Assembly: GCA_031763025.1 (NCBI GenBank)
Contig: JASSKH010000007.1
Coordinates: 15,772,080-15,836,079, forward strand
Reading direction: 5' to 3'
Length of the DNA: 64,000 nt
Source of the DNA: Macrocystis pyrifera
Taxonomy: Eukaryota; Sar; Phaeophyceae; Laminariales; Laminariaceae
The notes under the pieces were generated by a model. It ran no database searches and was not told where the DNA came from. It was given only the letters and a program-made list of their open reading frames with translations. Positions 1 through 13,459 of the stretch are shown here, in pieces (positions within the stretch are counted from its first letter, which is position 1; each line of letters starts with the position of its first letter). The position numbers and the translations under genes are program-made.

Positions 1-1530
1 CATGGGAGTGACATAACATGTCGGGTGGGTGTGCTGATGTCTTCGAAACTTTACTGCCACACTACAGGCGTGACTCCATCGTTCTCTGGGTCAGGTTTAA
101 ATCCCATGAAAATGTCGGCAGGTGCCATCAACAAGCTTGCAGTGCTGATCGTGCAGCCTCGTAGCCCGACACCACGCCGACCACGAACTACCTTCCGCAC
201 GTGAAATACTGTAGCCCTTAAAACAGAAAGGCCGCGATCCTGTATTTGAGATTATGCGACAGGCAGAGCGGGATCGTTTCCACCTGCACGGTCGTCAGAC
301 CGATGTATCGTACGCTCGTCAGCGTTGCTCTTCCGCAGACGCATAAAAATCACCCAATGCGTGCTGGATGAAGGCTTATAGTACACTGACAACGAAATGT
401 GGGCGATCTTCAAACTCCGATGTGGGTCTTGCGTTAAAGCAGATCGCCCGTTTTTTTTTAGCCTTTTCCCCTGTACCAAACGCAAGTATGGTACAGGGTA
501 CTACACGGAGGACTCCCTTACTGCCTCATGCTCAAGTGAAATGCTTTACGGTATACTGCTGTGGACAACCATCTGTCATGGGCAACGAGCTACCGGCCCT
601 TTGGGGAAGCACTTTCGGGCGATGTTGGTGCAGCTTACAGCCTGGGTCACCAAGGCCAACCGGAAGTAGCCAATCGAGACACGCGGACGGGTACTCTCAA
701 CAAAAAATGTTGTATACTTCCGCAAGATTCTTAACCTACAGAGGTTGCAAGCACAGCCGCCATTCTTACCGTATTTTGGCACAATATATATGCGTATATG
801 CATCTACATCTCCGGCAAAACTACCTGTTGGTCATGCCACATTCTACTCTACGTGCAACACACGAGAAAAACGCTCCAGAAGCAAGGGCTCTCAACGACG
901 AAGACAAGCAGTTCGCACCAGTGTTACTATCAGGTAAGGGTGTCATGTACACCTCCGCTCGACATGAACTACCGTAAATAACTGCACTGCTGTACGTAGC
1001 ACTTTTAGATTCTCACTCACCCCTTTCTCGTCAGGCGTAACTGTCCCTGCGATGAGAGCATGGTAAACCTTTTCCATGGACGGGACTGTCCCCACCTTGG
1101 CCTTCCCTTTGAAACTTGACAGGTGTAAAGACGGCAAAGATGCAAAGGGCAGCAGCGACAAGAATTGCGGCAGTAACAGCGTTCATCTTCCTCAACATAT
1201 ATGTATATGCGCACAACAACACATCAATCCAACAGCGCCCGTTCGATTTTTGCCCGCATCCCTCCTGCCTCCTACGCTACGGGGAACAAAAGAAGTTTCT
1301 ACGGACCGCTAGCCCCGCCGCATGCTACACGTAGCTCGCACCAGCTACGTGCTACCTGATATATCGTATGTGCTTCGTACAATACGGCGTTCCTGCCGTA
1401 CGCGTATGATATTTAAACAATTATAAACAAGTATAAACACATGCTCACAGACTCCAAGTGCAGCCAAACACGTATGTAGCATGATTCATGGAGCTTCACG
1501 CTCAGCAGTTTGAACGTCGATTTTGTGCTA
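1..1530. other. No gene seen
   Basis: Only short open frames on both strands, mutually overlapping and without splice-consistent conserved motifs. No RNA gene or repeat array was recognised. Confidence 0.5.
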
Positions 1531-1533
1531 TTA

Positions 1534-1632
1534 CGGGGGACCATAACAAATAGGACCAAATCTTGCTAGTAAAAATAGGGAAATATATAGGTTTTTGTGT
1601 GTAACGTTGGTCCTATTTACTATGGTCCCCCG
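1534..1632. mobile_element. 99-bp MITE, copy 1 (TA target duplication)
   Basis: Near-perfect terminal inverted repeats of about 26 bp start CGGGGGACCATA and end TATGGTCCCCCG. TA dinucleotides flank both ends (1532-1533 and 1633-1634), as in Tc1/mariner-type elements. There is no coding capacity. A second copy of identical length lies at 62508-62606. Confidence 0.85.
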
Positions 1633-1854
1633 TAATACGTTTTGAGCCGAAAACGATGTAACTTGAGATGAGGTCCACCTGCCGGTGTGCTGTTTGCTGG
1701 ACGTGACTCACCTTGATCAGCCCTTCCGCCCTACCAGGGGCGGCCTCGGCCGACTCGCACTGCGTCCCGGGGGCGAGGGGTAATATCGTGTTTTTCACCA
1801 CGAAAAAAAAAAAAATCCGATTTCGAATGTCTACCCGTACATGTAAAAAGAGTC

Positions 1855-1872
1855 TAGGGTTAGGGTTAGGGT
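1855..1872 (+). repeat. Interstitial telomere-like repeat
   Basis: Three consecutive TAGGGT units (TTAGGG phase). This is the vertebrate/algal-type telomere unit, here internal and short. Degenerate TTAGGG-like words also occur at about 14888 and 15343-15370 inside the CATGGG satellite and at about 10658. Confidence 0.7.
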
Positions 1873-2564
1873 CAGCGCACAGTATTGGGACGTTCACCTT
1901 GCCCTAGTCCGTTTCGAATCCAGCAGAGCTCGTGTTTTTTTATGTCTTGCCTTTCTTTTTTGGCACCATGTATTTACTATGCTGCTGCTGTTTGCTGTTG
2001 ACAACAACGTAATTTTATCACATTGTATCATATTATACTACTTCGAAGTATACAATCAGGATTGCTGTAGGTGTACGAACGTACAAGTTCTCCTATTAAT
2101 AGTAGTGCTGTTGCTATTATTGTACGAACAAGTGCCAGTAGGTAACAACGACATGTTGAAGTAGGCCCAAGGAGGGAGACGGCGAAAAACAGATGAGAGC
2201 GATACTTGATGGGGACATTAGAATAGTGCGAGTCGGTTTATTTCGTGACCAACTCTGTGTTCGTACGTAATACATTTTTTTCATTGGTTTAATACACATT
2301 GTGCCAAGCGAGGGTATACGAAAAGAGTGAAACGACCTGTCGCAGAGCATTTTTTTTCGCTAGACAGGGGGCAGGGGGTACTCTAAAACTGATTGAAAAT
2401 AAAGTAAAAAAACGTTGTTTTCATATTTCGTCCTGTGATCCCAACGCTCCGGTTGTTTTTCCATTCTTGTGGAAGTGTGGGGTGTCGTTTTCTCCTCCTT
2501 TTCAGGGACGCCCTCGTGCCAGGTGGCAAAAAATATGCCGAATCGCAACATTTTTTTGGTGCTG

Positions 2565-2896
<332 letters not shown>

Positions 2897-3037
2897 CACA
2901 GACATAAAAAACACACAGAACACACACGAACACACGCATCCGTGTACCCGCGAAGAGGGAACATGAGCGCTGCGGACCCTCAAGGATCATCGTCAGGCAC
3001 GGGTGGCGGCCGTTCACCTAGGCCCGTGGCACAATAC

Positions 3038-3160
3038 CCGGGTTACGGGTATGCCCTTGCGAACATACGCGGGTGCGGGTGCGGGTACGGGTACAGCATT
3101 CGTACCCACCCCGAACGTCTGCGGGTTCTGTAAATGCTTTTATACCCGTACCCGGAACTT
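3038..3160. repeat. GGGTAC/GGGTGC short repeats with inverted partners
   Basis: Runs of CGGGTGCGGGTACGGGTAC are followed within 100 bp by GTACCC-type complements (ATACCCGTACCCGG), so the strand can fold back on itself. No gene is evident. Confidence 0.5.
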
Positions 3161-4140
3161 TTGTAAGTTCTGTAAGGGTGTGTCTTAACCCCCCGCAGAG
3201 AGCATTGGAACGAACCGGATGGAATATTATTTGCTGCATGAATTGATGCTGATTGGTTGTGGGGAAACGAATAGATTCAATGCAGTCCGAGAAAAACTTT
3301 ATATCTACTCGTAGGAAGAGGAAGAAGAAGTGTTGCACCCCTTTTTATTGTTTGGGAGGACCGAACGGGAACATTTAGAATCTTATTTGATGCAGATGGA
3401 CACCACCGAAGATGGATATGGACACCAATGTGCTCTGACATGTGCAAAAGATACCGTTCGTACTGATTCGGCTGGCGAGGCCCAGGATTCTGCATGGACT
3501 CAAACACGTTTTTTTTTACACAGGCACGGAACGAATGACCACGAACAGCCTCGTTCCGTTCCGCTCGTTCCCATGCTCTCTGGGGGGGGTTAAGACACAC
3601 CCTAAGACTTCCATACACGTACCCGGAATACGCAAACCCTACAGAGCACAACTTTGCAAATGTGTGTACCATACTCACGTTGGGGAGGAAATGGCCTTCT
3701 TCAGCTTGAAATCGTCCGTGAAGATCAATGCCCCCGAGGTATCGAAATCAAGTCGCCCGACAGGGCCAAAGCCTGGCACACCTGTCAATACACAGGCGCG
3801 GTCAACCGAGGACAGTTCAACCAGTGGTCAATGTCGAGGCTAACCCAAGAGCGGCTGAGACGACGCAGAGTGCAGAGAGGGCAGACAGGAAAGTACAGTC
3901 AGTTACTTTATACCTTGTAGGTTACTCGGAGGGAGGTGTGTACGTACGTACATACGAAAAACCAATCGCGATGTACCTGCGACCTTGGCGACATCGTAGA
4001 CTGTCGGCCTTCCTCGACCAGTGTCATCCACTGTGGAGGTGATACAACCACGAGGTTTATGCAGTAAGAAGTACCGCATCTGTCGTGGTTGGCAGTTGGT
4101 GCCCGGCTGTTGGTTGTTGGTTGGTGTTCAGTTCAGTTCG

Positions 4141-4230
4141 AAGGCTCGGGGAGTTCCATAAGGTTCTGCTGGCCGTATATTACTGCAGGATTCGGGAGTT
4201 CCATCAGGTTCTGTTGGCCGTGTATGTTGC
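4141..4230 (+). repeat. Two-copy tandem duplication of about 45 bp
   Basis: GGGAGTTCCATAAGGTTCTG continues to GGCCGTATAT and is repeated immediately as GGGAGTTCCATCAGGTTCTG continuing to GGCCGTGTAT. Confidence 0.75.
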
Positions 4231-4239
4231 TGACAACTG

Positions 4240-6225
4240 CAAAATGTTGGCTTCCTCCGCGCAAAGACAGTCGCATGTTACACACAACAACCTCGATGCG
4301 CTTGGCAGGCCTCAGAGTTGGCAGTGGCTTGAGCTCTCCCTGTTCGTTGTTTGTATCTTCCCTGCTCAGGGCGTTCTCGTCACATTCCGGTGATGGACAG
4401 GCAGCTGGTATCTTCGGCAGGTAATATATCAGATTTCGACATGTTGACTGTATTTATCGTACCATTTGTTGAATACCTGGTACTGGCAGATAATACGCAT
4501 ACTGCATGCAGCCTAGCGTTGCTGCTGCTGTAGCTCAACGCACAGCATTTGATGCAAAGATGCAATGGAAAATTCATAAGTCTAGTCTAGAATTACCCGG
4601 GGCTCCTATTCGTAGCTCCAGAGCTCTAGAGGCCTGAAAACTGTCTCCCGGCACTGCACTGGGGGTTCTGCTGTAACAAGGCTCATAATTTGGGGTCCAG
4701 CGTTTGTTGCACCTCGAGCCGGATTTATTTTTGCCAAATGTGCGTAAATTTACTCAAAATGTGCGTCTCATTCGCTCGAGACCACCCCTACGAGAGCTTG
4801 TTCGACGCCCCCTTAAACTGGCAACGTCGGACTCCCGTGCCTTTTTTCGGATGCTACCGCAAAAGAAATGGCCTGCAGCCTCTTGCGTACTATTAATAGT
4901 GCTGCATTTACTGCAAAGTGGAGCGTCGCTTCCTATGCAAACGTCGGCACTTGCAGGAAGGTTGGGATCCTGGTTAGGATGTTGGCAACCACCCTCTAAA
5001 GAGCAAATATCCCGTTCTCTTCCCGCCGACAGCATTCCGACGTGCTACCGTGCAGGTGTGCATGTGCCCTGTGACCTCCAGATTATTGCGACCAAGAGTC
5101 TCTGTGTATTCACGAGGCATTATTATCACGGGGTTACCCATTCGAGCCTTTTTTATCAATACATTCCAATTCAAATAATTGAAACCACCTCTTCCTCTAT
5201 ATTTGCGAGCCTTTGAAGCCATGTTTCATCCTCGGACAAATAAAAACGTCATAACTCTGAACTTGGTTCCCTAACAAAAGGAAAGCCACCAAGAAATTCA
5301 GCATGAAACTGTCGAAAAGATCAGAAAAAAGACACCGAAAAGTGTTTCGCCTGCGGCGAAAACTTTGAAAAATTATTTTTCGCGCGAATCAGGCCGCACC
5401 ATCTGCTTTCTTTTGTGGTGCGCTGCGCCGATTTCTCGGGAAAATGGTGCAACTGCGCAACATTTCACCACCTATTTATGACCCTGTTGTAGACTGTAGA
5501 CAATGCACCCTTGGGTTATTCTCTTTCATCAACAGCAACAGCAGCCGGAGATTGACCGTCTACACACGAAACCAGACTAGACCAAAATACTCGGAATCCT
5601 TTCGTGTCCCTGTTGCAGTGGTGCGTTGTGTTTTGCAGCAGGAATTGCGAGCGCATGACTTGCCACGTTCGTCGCGAGAAGTGGCGTACACCATGCTGGA
5701 CTGCACAGCATCCGTTGGGCATGTTGTGCAATGTCAACGTCAATTCTCCAAGGAAGGGAGAAAGGGGCAGCTCTCTATATCGTGTCGATGCATACAAGAA
5801 CCTCGTAGCGTTCCGCGGCAACAGCAGTAGTACATTTTAAATTAATAGTAGACATACCAGCAAAAGAAGGCGGTGGCTGCGAGTGAGTGACGGTGCCGTG
5901 GCGAGGGAGCCTTTCCTGGACGATTCGCAGTTTTGTTTTCCATGTTTACAGCAGTATCTGATCAACTAACGCGATGTATTTTTTGCGCTGATGCCGATCA
6001 CCTCGAAGTGATATTTCAATACTAAAGCATGCGTGGAATGGCTGCTGGCCTTCCAGCGGCGCCGTTTTCAGGGGTTTCCCCCATGGTGTATCTACTGCTA
6101 TAAATGCGCATACCTGGTATGTTTTATGGTGTCCATGGCAGTGGTGTGTGCCTGACACATATATACCAGTATTAACTGAAGCCCCCGTCGCTGACTTCCC
6201 AATGAACCTGGATCGGGGTGAACAG
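4240..6225. other. No confident gene; expected to hold the HDAC 5' exon and promoter
   Basis: The HDAC gene needs an upstream exon ending in phase 2. An ATG at 5444 opens MVQLRNISPPIYDPV next to a possible GTAGAC donor, but I cannot support it. AT-rich and GC-rich words alternate around 5340-5450. Confidence 0.35.
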
Positions 6226-9200
6226 CGTCGGTGGAGAAGTCTACGCCGATTTCCCACCCCTTGTCTATCACGAGCGTTATAGTGCGGACCCGTGGCCAGC
6301 GAAGCACAGCTTCCCCATGTCCAAGTTCACTGACCTCGCCGAGCTGCTTAGCCACGAAGAAGGCCCACTGGGTTCGCAAGGGCCGGCCGCTATGAAGGGG
6401 GCCTTTCGTCCTATGGATCGACCTCCCCACGAATGGTTCGAGGCGGTGCATGACCCGCAGTACTATCGCGGGTTTCTCGCAGGGACGCTCGAAGAAAACG
6501 CCATGCGAAGGTGACTGACTGACTGCTGCGACCGTTCTTGTTTTTTTATAGTGCATCGACGAAGACGAGGGCAAGAGCAAGTCAGAGCTTAGAAGTTGAT
6601 TTTCTGTTTTTGTGGGGGGGTGAAGAAGTGAAAAAATACGTTTATTTTGACACCCACGTCTCTACTGTGCGCGTGCTTGCTGCGAGCGTATCATATACCC
6701 TGGTATTTGGAACACCTGGTACCTTTGGTCCAGAATGGCGCAGATACTGTTGTAGTGTGGTAGGGCATGTATTGTTGCAGTGTTATACACAGGGCCTGCA
6801 ACTCCTAACACTGTTTTCCCTGCCTGCAGGATCGGACTCCCTTACAGCAAGAGCCTAGTGGATCGGACGCTGATCGAAGTTTCGGGGACCGTTCTGGCCG
6901 CCCGCCTTGCATTAAAATTCGGCCTTGCGTGCAACCTGGCTGGGGGTACCCACCATGCGCACAAGGGCTTCGGCAGTGGGTGAGCCCCCTCTCAGGATGT
7001 AGTGTAATACCTGGTAGGATGCATGGTCCAACTGTTTAGGAGATCACAGTTGTACGTGACCGCGTCGAGAGAGGACGTCGCGAGGTGATGCTGATGCTGT
7101 AAGCCGCTTTTTGATAGCCCAAACGATACTGGGAATATGATGCAGTACGTGTGAAATATCGCCTCGATTTTGTGTCACCAACCACCAATAACAGTGTTTT
7201 TGCTGGTGTTGTCTGCTGATTCCGCGCCCGTTTTTATTTGTCAACTACCCCGGTATGCTGTTGGTTATACATATCTGCTTTCACGTAAAGCTACACGATT
7301 TTGAACGACCTGGCGGTGGCATCTAGGGTGGTGCAGGCCGACGGCACCGCTACCAAGGTAAGTTCATACGCCACGTGTGGTATATGGGATATTTATATAT
7401 TGTAGAGTGAAAAAATGCTTATCAGGTTTGAAGCAGCTTGTACGTTGAAGCTTTTGCTGCTCATGCAGTGCGAAGCCTGGACAATTTTTTGGCACCTGTT
7501 GGAAATCTATACAAGCAACCGTGTGTGTGATTTGCGACTGCAATGAACTATTAATAGTTGGAATAATCATAAACAGATCGGTATATTCGCCTTGATGCGT
7601 GATATACTTGCTGCAATTTCAAGCGTTTGATACCGTCACACTTGCCGTAAATTGTATTGCCGAGAGAGTAAATGTTCGTCAAACATTTCTGGAAGAACCT
7701 CCTTTTTGGCCGTACAGGTATGCGGACGAATACTTACTTAATCGCCCGCCCGACGGAGCAACTCAACCAATGCTTGTACTGCGATTAGATAGCGGTTTCT
7801 ACATCTCAGTACTACAGCTGTAGCATTTCCCCGAACATAGACATTGCCGGAAACCCCAGCGACAGTACTGTTCACCTCTTGAGTCTGTCGAATTTTCCGT
7901 CTTTCGTGAATGTTCATCTTCTGTGATATGCGCAGGCACAATATTGCTCCTTCACGTATGCATTCAATGCATGGTGTACACTCAAGTGTAGCTGCCCAAG
8001 AGCGAAGACGTCCCCTTTCACTTCGTAGTGCGGAGCTCAAAATGAATGAGCGACTCTGGCTTGGCGTCATGTCGACACTTACGACCTCGGCACTCTTTCT
8101 TCCTGAATCCACGGATCTTGGTTAAATCAGGTGACGATTGTGGACTGCGATGTACACCAGGGAGACGGCACGGCGGCAATTTTCTCGGACGATTCTTCGG
8201 TCCGAACTGTCTCATTCCATTGCCAAGACAATTTCCCCGCGAACAAGCAGGTGAGAAGCGTCTCCCGCCGAGCCGGCATGGTAGATACTTTGTTGTATGC
8301 GATGCCACACTATCATATTTTGGTGGCCTCTGCGTTCGCAGATTGTGCCCATCGTCGGTGGCGTTAGCGTGTCCTATTCCTTCGCGCTAAAAGGGGGCAG
8401 TAGGTAGAGGCCGCCAAACTCTACGCTGTGAACAAGTGAGGCTTGCAGTGGCTGCACGGCAAGCAGAATGCATGTAATCGAATGTTAATATCGCCCATGC
8501 GTTTGCCGCGGTCTTTAAGCTACCTCAACGAACGGCTGCATGCGAGCTAAGAGTCAGAGCCACCCTGAATCGTCTCTATGCTTCTGCCGCCCGACCCCAG
8601 TCTTCCGATATCGATATCGGTTTTCCTTCATCTGCAGGAGACGAAGATTTGTTGTCAGCGCTGAGACGAGTGCTTCCGGACGAGTTTTCACAGCACCCGC
8701 CACAGTTGGTTCTGTACGGTAAGCAGATAAGCCAATAAGCCGATAAGCCGATCACGCCTACCAAGCCCTGTTTAGTGTGCGCAGCGGTGTGAGGTTTTCC
8801 CTGAATTGCGATAGACTCGCTGCTTGTCAATATATGGTCGGGTGCCTCTTAGCTTGGGTGAAAACCCTTGATCGGTGGGTTGCTGGTACACAAGCAACGC
8901 TTCGATCTTGATCACCATGTTGCTGTGAACGTATTACAAAAACACATCTAGTATTACAGTACATGGAAGGTTGGAAGGACGCTAACATTCTACAAGGATT
9001 ATATTATACCACTACAGCAAGTGCTCTTGGTTTATTCGTTTGACGCTCTGGCAGGCACTCTCGTCGCCATTCACATTGTGATCGTGTTGTTTTTTTTGTT
9101 TTGATCACTGCTGACCGTGTTTCGTTTTGTTTTTGGGTGGCCTCGATTCAGACGCCGGAGTCGATATGCATGCCGGCGACAGGCTGGGAAGGATGGACAT

Positions 9201-9862
9201 TTCAGGTGGGGTTTCGAACTGAGGAATGACGCTGTGAGGAAGCAGTCTCTCTTCCGATCAGTATCAGCAATAATGTTGATGGAAATAGATAATATTGTCA
9301 AGGGAAGGTCATCGGTTGAAACACCATTGCGAGGTACGATTCTGTGACGGTCTTGCTTGATTCTGTAGCTGCAGCATGTTAACGGCATCGGATACAGTAT
9401 TATCAGTATTGTTTGGAGATAGCTTGGTACTAACCCAATATTTTTGCATATACGTAGCTTCGTCGGTTTTCCCGCGCGATCTCATCAATAGTCAATAGAC
9501 GTTGCTCATCATATCCTATACCCCAATTTGGGTCTCAAATCCAATTTTTTAGCTCACGTTTAACGCTTTTATTAACATGAACATTGCTTCCTTTTTTACG
9601 CGACAGAGATTCAGCAAAGATCGGCCCCGTATGTCTTGCCCATAATGTTATGCATGTTCCTCGCACAACAGACCAGGGGCTTTTCGAAAGGGACTACTAC
9701 GTGATCAGCACTTGCCTGCAACTGGGGGTGCCTGTGGCATGCGTGGTCGGAGGGGGCTACGATGCCGATAAGGACGTACTAGCAAGGAGACATGCCACGG
9801 TATTCATGGCTGCCTTTAAGGCGTGGAAGGAGTTGGGGAATAAGCGATTACACTGGAGATAA
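6226..9862 (+). CDS. Histone deacetylase superfamily protein (class IV / bacterial-type), 7 exons, N-terminal exon not found
   Basis: Zn-dependent deacetylase removing acetyl groups from lysines (histones or other proteins). Exons: 6226-6510, 6830-6979, 7291-7357, 8131-8250, 8601-8718, 9152-9205, 9672-9862 (stop TAA). Every junction is GT-AG and every phase matches, giving 327 residues. Seen in order: LVYHERYSADPWPAKHSFPM near the N-terminus, the active-site pair in GGTHHAHKGFGSG, then YTILNDLAVA, the metal-binding VDCDVHQGDGTA, the second metal aspartate in LYDAGVDMHAGDRLGRM, and the catalytic-tyrosine loop VVGGGYDAD. All catalytic residues are intact, so the enzyme should be active. The HPFP-type start and the AGVD-AGDRLGRL block are typical of class IV and bacterial-type members rather than class I (family knowledge). 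The first exon in frame has a stop at 6203 and no ATG, so an upstream exon ending in phase 2 must exist; it may encode a targeting peptide. Substrate and compartment are unknown. Confidence 0.93.
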
Positions 9863-12800
9863 CAACTTTCGGTACAAAGCGGTCGTTGGGTAGTACGGTC
9901 ACGTCCAGTAGTAGAATTGCGGCATGTGATACTTTATTTACGGCGTGATAGACTGAGGCTTGTGTTCTTCAGGGAATAGCCCGGGGAAATATTGACTGCC
10001 TCGTAAACGGACGTGGAGACCAGCAGTTACGTGCCGATACATATTTTTCTTTGCTGAGACAACTAATCACAGTTTTGTGAGCCCTTGGCTTTTGTACGTT
10101 ATCAGCATTATCGAACCTATCGAGGTTTTGTATCCACATACCATGGATATTTTTTTAGTCTGTACGCCTTCTTAAAGGGCGAGCAATCGACGAGCTATAG
10201 CCCAGACCGTTAACTCGTATGGCAACATGCCACAGTAGGCAGGGTTGCTGCTATCGCTCAGTCTTCATCTGTAACAGGTTGGTTTAGAGTTTTTACGACA
10301 ATGCTTTGCGGGCCGGACATATTCTTCATGTTTGAGTTTTCTTGATTTGTAAGTTATACATGAAATGATTTTATCATAAAGCAGGCAATTTACTGACCGC
10401 ATGCATGATGCAACATGCATGGGGATCTAAATACTGGCCGCAGTACGGTCGTCATGACATCCTGACAGCGTGCAACCATGCGCATAGTCTAGCGCTGGAA
10501 TGGGTAGGGGGGGTTCCATGGCTGTAGTAGTGGTGTCGTATCGCTGAACGGAGGTTGTGCTCTACAGTACTAATTGTGTGTTCACTCGTTTGAAGAAGAA
10601 TAACTGTTGTTTTTGTGTTCACGTTCCCTCGCTTGCTGGTGATACGTGGTGATATCGTTAGGGTTAGGATGGGAATTTGCTAACACCGAGACAGTAAGAC
10701 TGCGCCGCACGTACGACTTGCTTCCGTCCGTGCACTGCAGCCTCCGGTTCAGCGTTAACCTTGCCGCCACTGATATAGCGCCTATAGTGTCGTGGTGGTG
10801 TTTGTTTGTTGCCGCAATTGTCCTGCTGTACGTATGGTGGTCGGTGTTTTGGCGAGCACAAGTGAATCGAGTTGGGGAAGTTGGCCTTTCTCGTGTAGTG
10901 GTGCTCGTAGTGGTGCTGGCAAGGGGTGGTTTGCTCTAAGAAGATGGAAGGCGAGTGCTAGCCACAAGCTCCCCTTGACAAGCTGTGATCCTCGCAACAA
11001 CGGTTACGTGAGGTATATCTGTGTGCGGGCGGGCGTGATGCCCAGCGAAGGAGCGTCGAAAGCGGTCAAGATCTATTCAATGACGAGTCGCAACATTATC
11101 TCTACGAGAGAAATAATCGTTTCTAACGAACGCCAAGATCGAGATTCGGGACATTGGAAATTGGCATTATGTCACGTTTTTCGAAAAAGCACAGATTTTT
11201 ACCATCGGGGAATCATTTTTTTGTTTTGTGATTTTACAAAACCGGTCAAAACCACGATTCGTGATAAATGCTCGTATCACGACAAAATGTCACGTTTTGT
11301 CATGATTGGTGAAAAGCAAGTTTTGTGTTCGTTAAGACTACTGTGCAGTTGTAATTTGCGTGATGGTGGGTGCTGCGAGTCTCGAGACCATACTCGTGCA
11401 CAGCATGTGTTGCACTGAAAGCCATTGAAAACACCTTTCTTGGGAGGGACGCAGCGATCGAGGTGCAGTTACTGCTGTGGGATCACGCGAATGGATGCGT
11501 CGAGTTGCCATGGGTTTATGTGTTTTCACTGCTGCTGGCGTACACGATGGATTGAGTCAAAAAGTGAGAAACTATTGCCTGTTCAGCTATTAATAAGACC
11601 TTGGTCGTCAGTCGTCGTCTGCTGTCGTCGTCGTTAGTAGCTAGTTCAGTAGATTCGTTGCTATCTAACTGAGTGTTACCCCGAGCACGGTGAAATAAAC
11701 GCCGCTGCTGGCCCTGGGTCACACTGACCAGGTACCGGTATTATCCATACTGCACGACTCAGATTTCGGTGTAGCGTTGTCTGATTTGCCTGACCCCGAA
11801 ATCCCCCTCACTACCCATTGAATTGCAATTGTAAATACAACCCATCAGACTACCATGGAACACGAGGCAGCCTGAGGTACAAAGGTGCCTCGTACTTCAG
11901 TAAGCATACATACTGCAGTAGTACCTCCGTCCTTTTTTTAGGAAGGGGTGTGATATCATCGTGTGATATCATCACATCATACTATTATACTAACTGTAAG
12001 CGTTTAGTTTGGAGCACACTGCACGAAACGTGTATTTGCGCCCAAATCAATGGACCTACGAGTGTGTACATAAAGCCACAAAAAACGCGTGTGTATTTAT
12101 TATCCTCCCTGCTCTGACCAGCACAAGAAGCCCGCGCTATTTTAGCGATTTCATGAGTCGCCGAGGATTGTTTTTATGCGATACCCACGAAGTGTAACCA
12201 ACAACTAAGGGCGGCCTGTACTGTGTTGTTGGAAAAAAATGATACCTAAGATTCGTAGTCGATACCGCCGGTGGGTCGTGATCCCACGTCTCTCTGTGTT
12301 AGCAAAGTGTTCTTACTGTTGAACTATGACGGCTAGAGTGTAGGACAGCTCGGGCTGAGACAGCAGTCCGATGACAAGATGAGACAGGGGGATATGACGA
12401 GTGAGAGCCGACCAGGTACAAAAAAAGTCAATTTTGTTTGCGTGTTACCGTCTGTATTGTACGGCCAAGAAGGGCATCTACTTCTACAACGAATCCGAGG
12501 TGGTTCGTTCCTCCCCGAACGCTAGGACTGCAGTATCATAGCCCCCGTTTACGTTGATGAAAACATCCGACCACTTTAAGGATAGCGAGCTCTGCCTCTA
12601 TGCACCCTCTTCACTGCACTCTCTCCACCCTACGCCGTATCCCACCGCATTCTGCCGTTACGGCTTTTTGTGTCGGTTCGGTCTGTATCTTTCTGGTACA
12701 GTTTAGTACATGCCATGTGGTTCATGGGTCATGTCGTCATAGCGACACAGGGGCAGATGTGGTTACACGCAGCTGGTTGAAGTGATATCATAGTGATCAT

Positions 12801-13459
12801 CGAATCAAGGGAGGTGAGGCAACCCTCAGCCAATCACGCTGTATCCACATTCTACTGACCTTGCGGCGATCTTCTTCATACAGCAAAGTAGCGGATCCGA
12901 GCTATCATTCTTGTAGCGGGTATGCTGGCCGTGACGGGTAGATTCCTCGTGGACGTGTTGTACTATATATACTGTAATACAGCTGTATCTTTGTGTATAT
13001 CCACATCATTACTGAATAGTAGGTATGCGGTACGGACAGACCAGATACATCTCTGCCGTACAGCGCACAGTAGATGAAGCTTCAAGTGCAGTGACAGAGG
13101 TACGATATGGTGCTATTAGTAGCGGTAGGGTAAGATGTGGAATGTTGCAGAGACGTGAGGGCCTGCCCTTGCTAATAAAACAACCTGTACCAACATCCGA
13201 TCAATGCTTATCCCACACGCCCTCTCCGCCCACCTCAACAGCTCAACAGCTCAACAGCTCAACGGTGTAGAAACCGGAACCCATGCGCAGCACGGTTGCC
13301 CCCAATGATTTACCTGGTACCTGGTACAACATATCGTGCGCCTTCTTTGGGTATTGCTCGGGTCGCCAAAGGCTGCAAGTTATTGTTGGATTTTTGTTTT
13401 GTATCGCTCAGTCTCAAACCCGACGGCGTGCGATCAAGATAGTTGTGGTTGTATCCACA
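9863..13459. other. Intergenic, no protein gene seen
   Basis: A 208-codon frame at 10792-11418 has no recognisable family and ordinary composition. A GACAAAA...TTTTGTC hairpin lies at 11280-11300. Apart from the degenerate tRNA and a few CAACAGCT repeats at 13238-13262, nothing stands out. Confidence 0.5.
12264..12333 (-). pseudogene. Degenerate tRNA gene (tRNA pseudogene)
   Basis: Read on the minus strand, a cloverleaf is visible. The acceptor is GCCGTCA against CGGCGGT (one mismatch, two wobbles). T8-A9 is followed by a D-stem GTTC/GAAC, an anticodon stem CTTTG/CAGAG and a T-stem GTGGG/CCCAC. The anticodon loop CTAACA has only six bases and the T-loop ATCACGA lacks the TTCRA core, so a functional tRNA is unlikely. 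The loop resembles a Val(AAC) tRNA with one base lost; identity is uncertain. Confidence 0.5.

Noticed and set aside
10792..11418. 208-codon plus-strand frame
   Set aside because: No recognisable domain, no codon bias and no splice support; length alone is not convincing in 64 kb.
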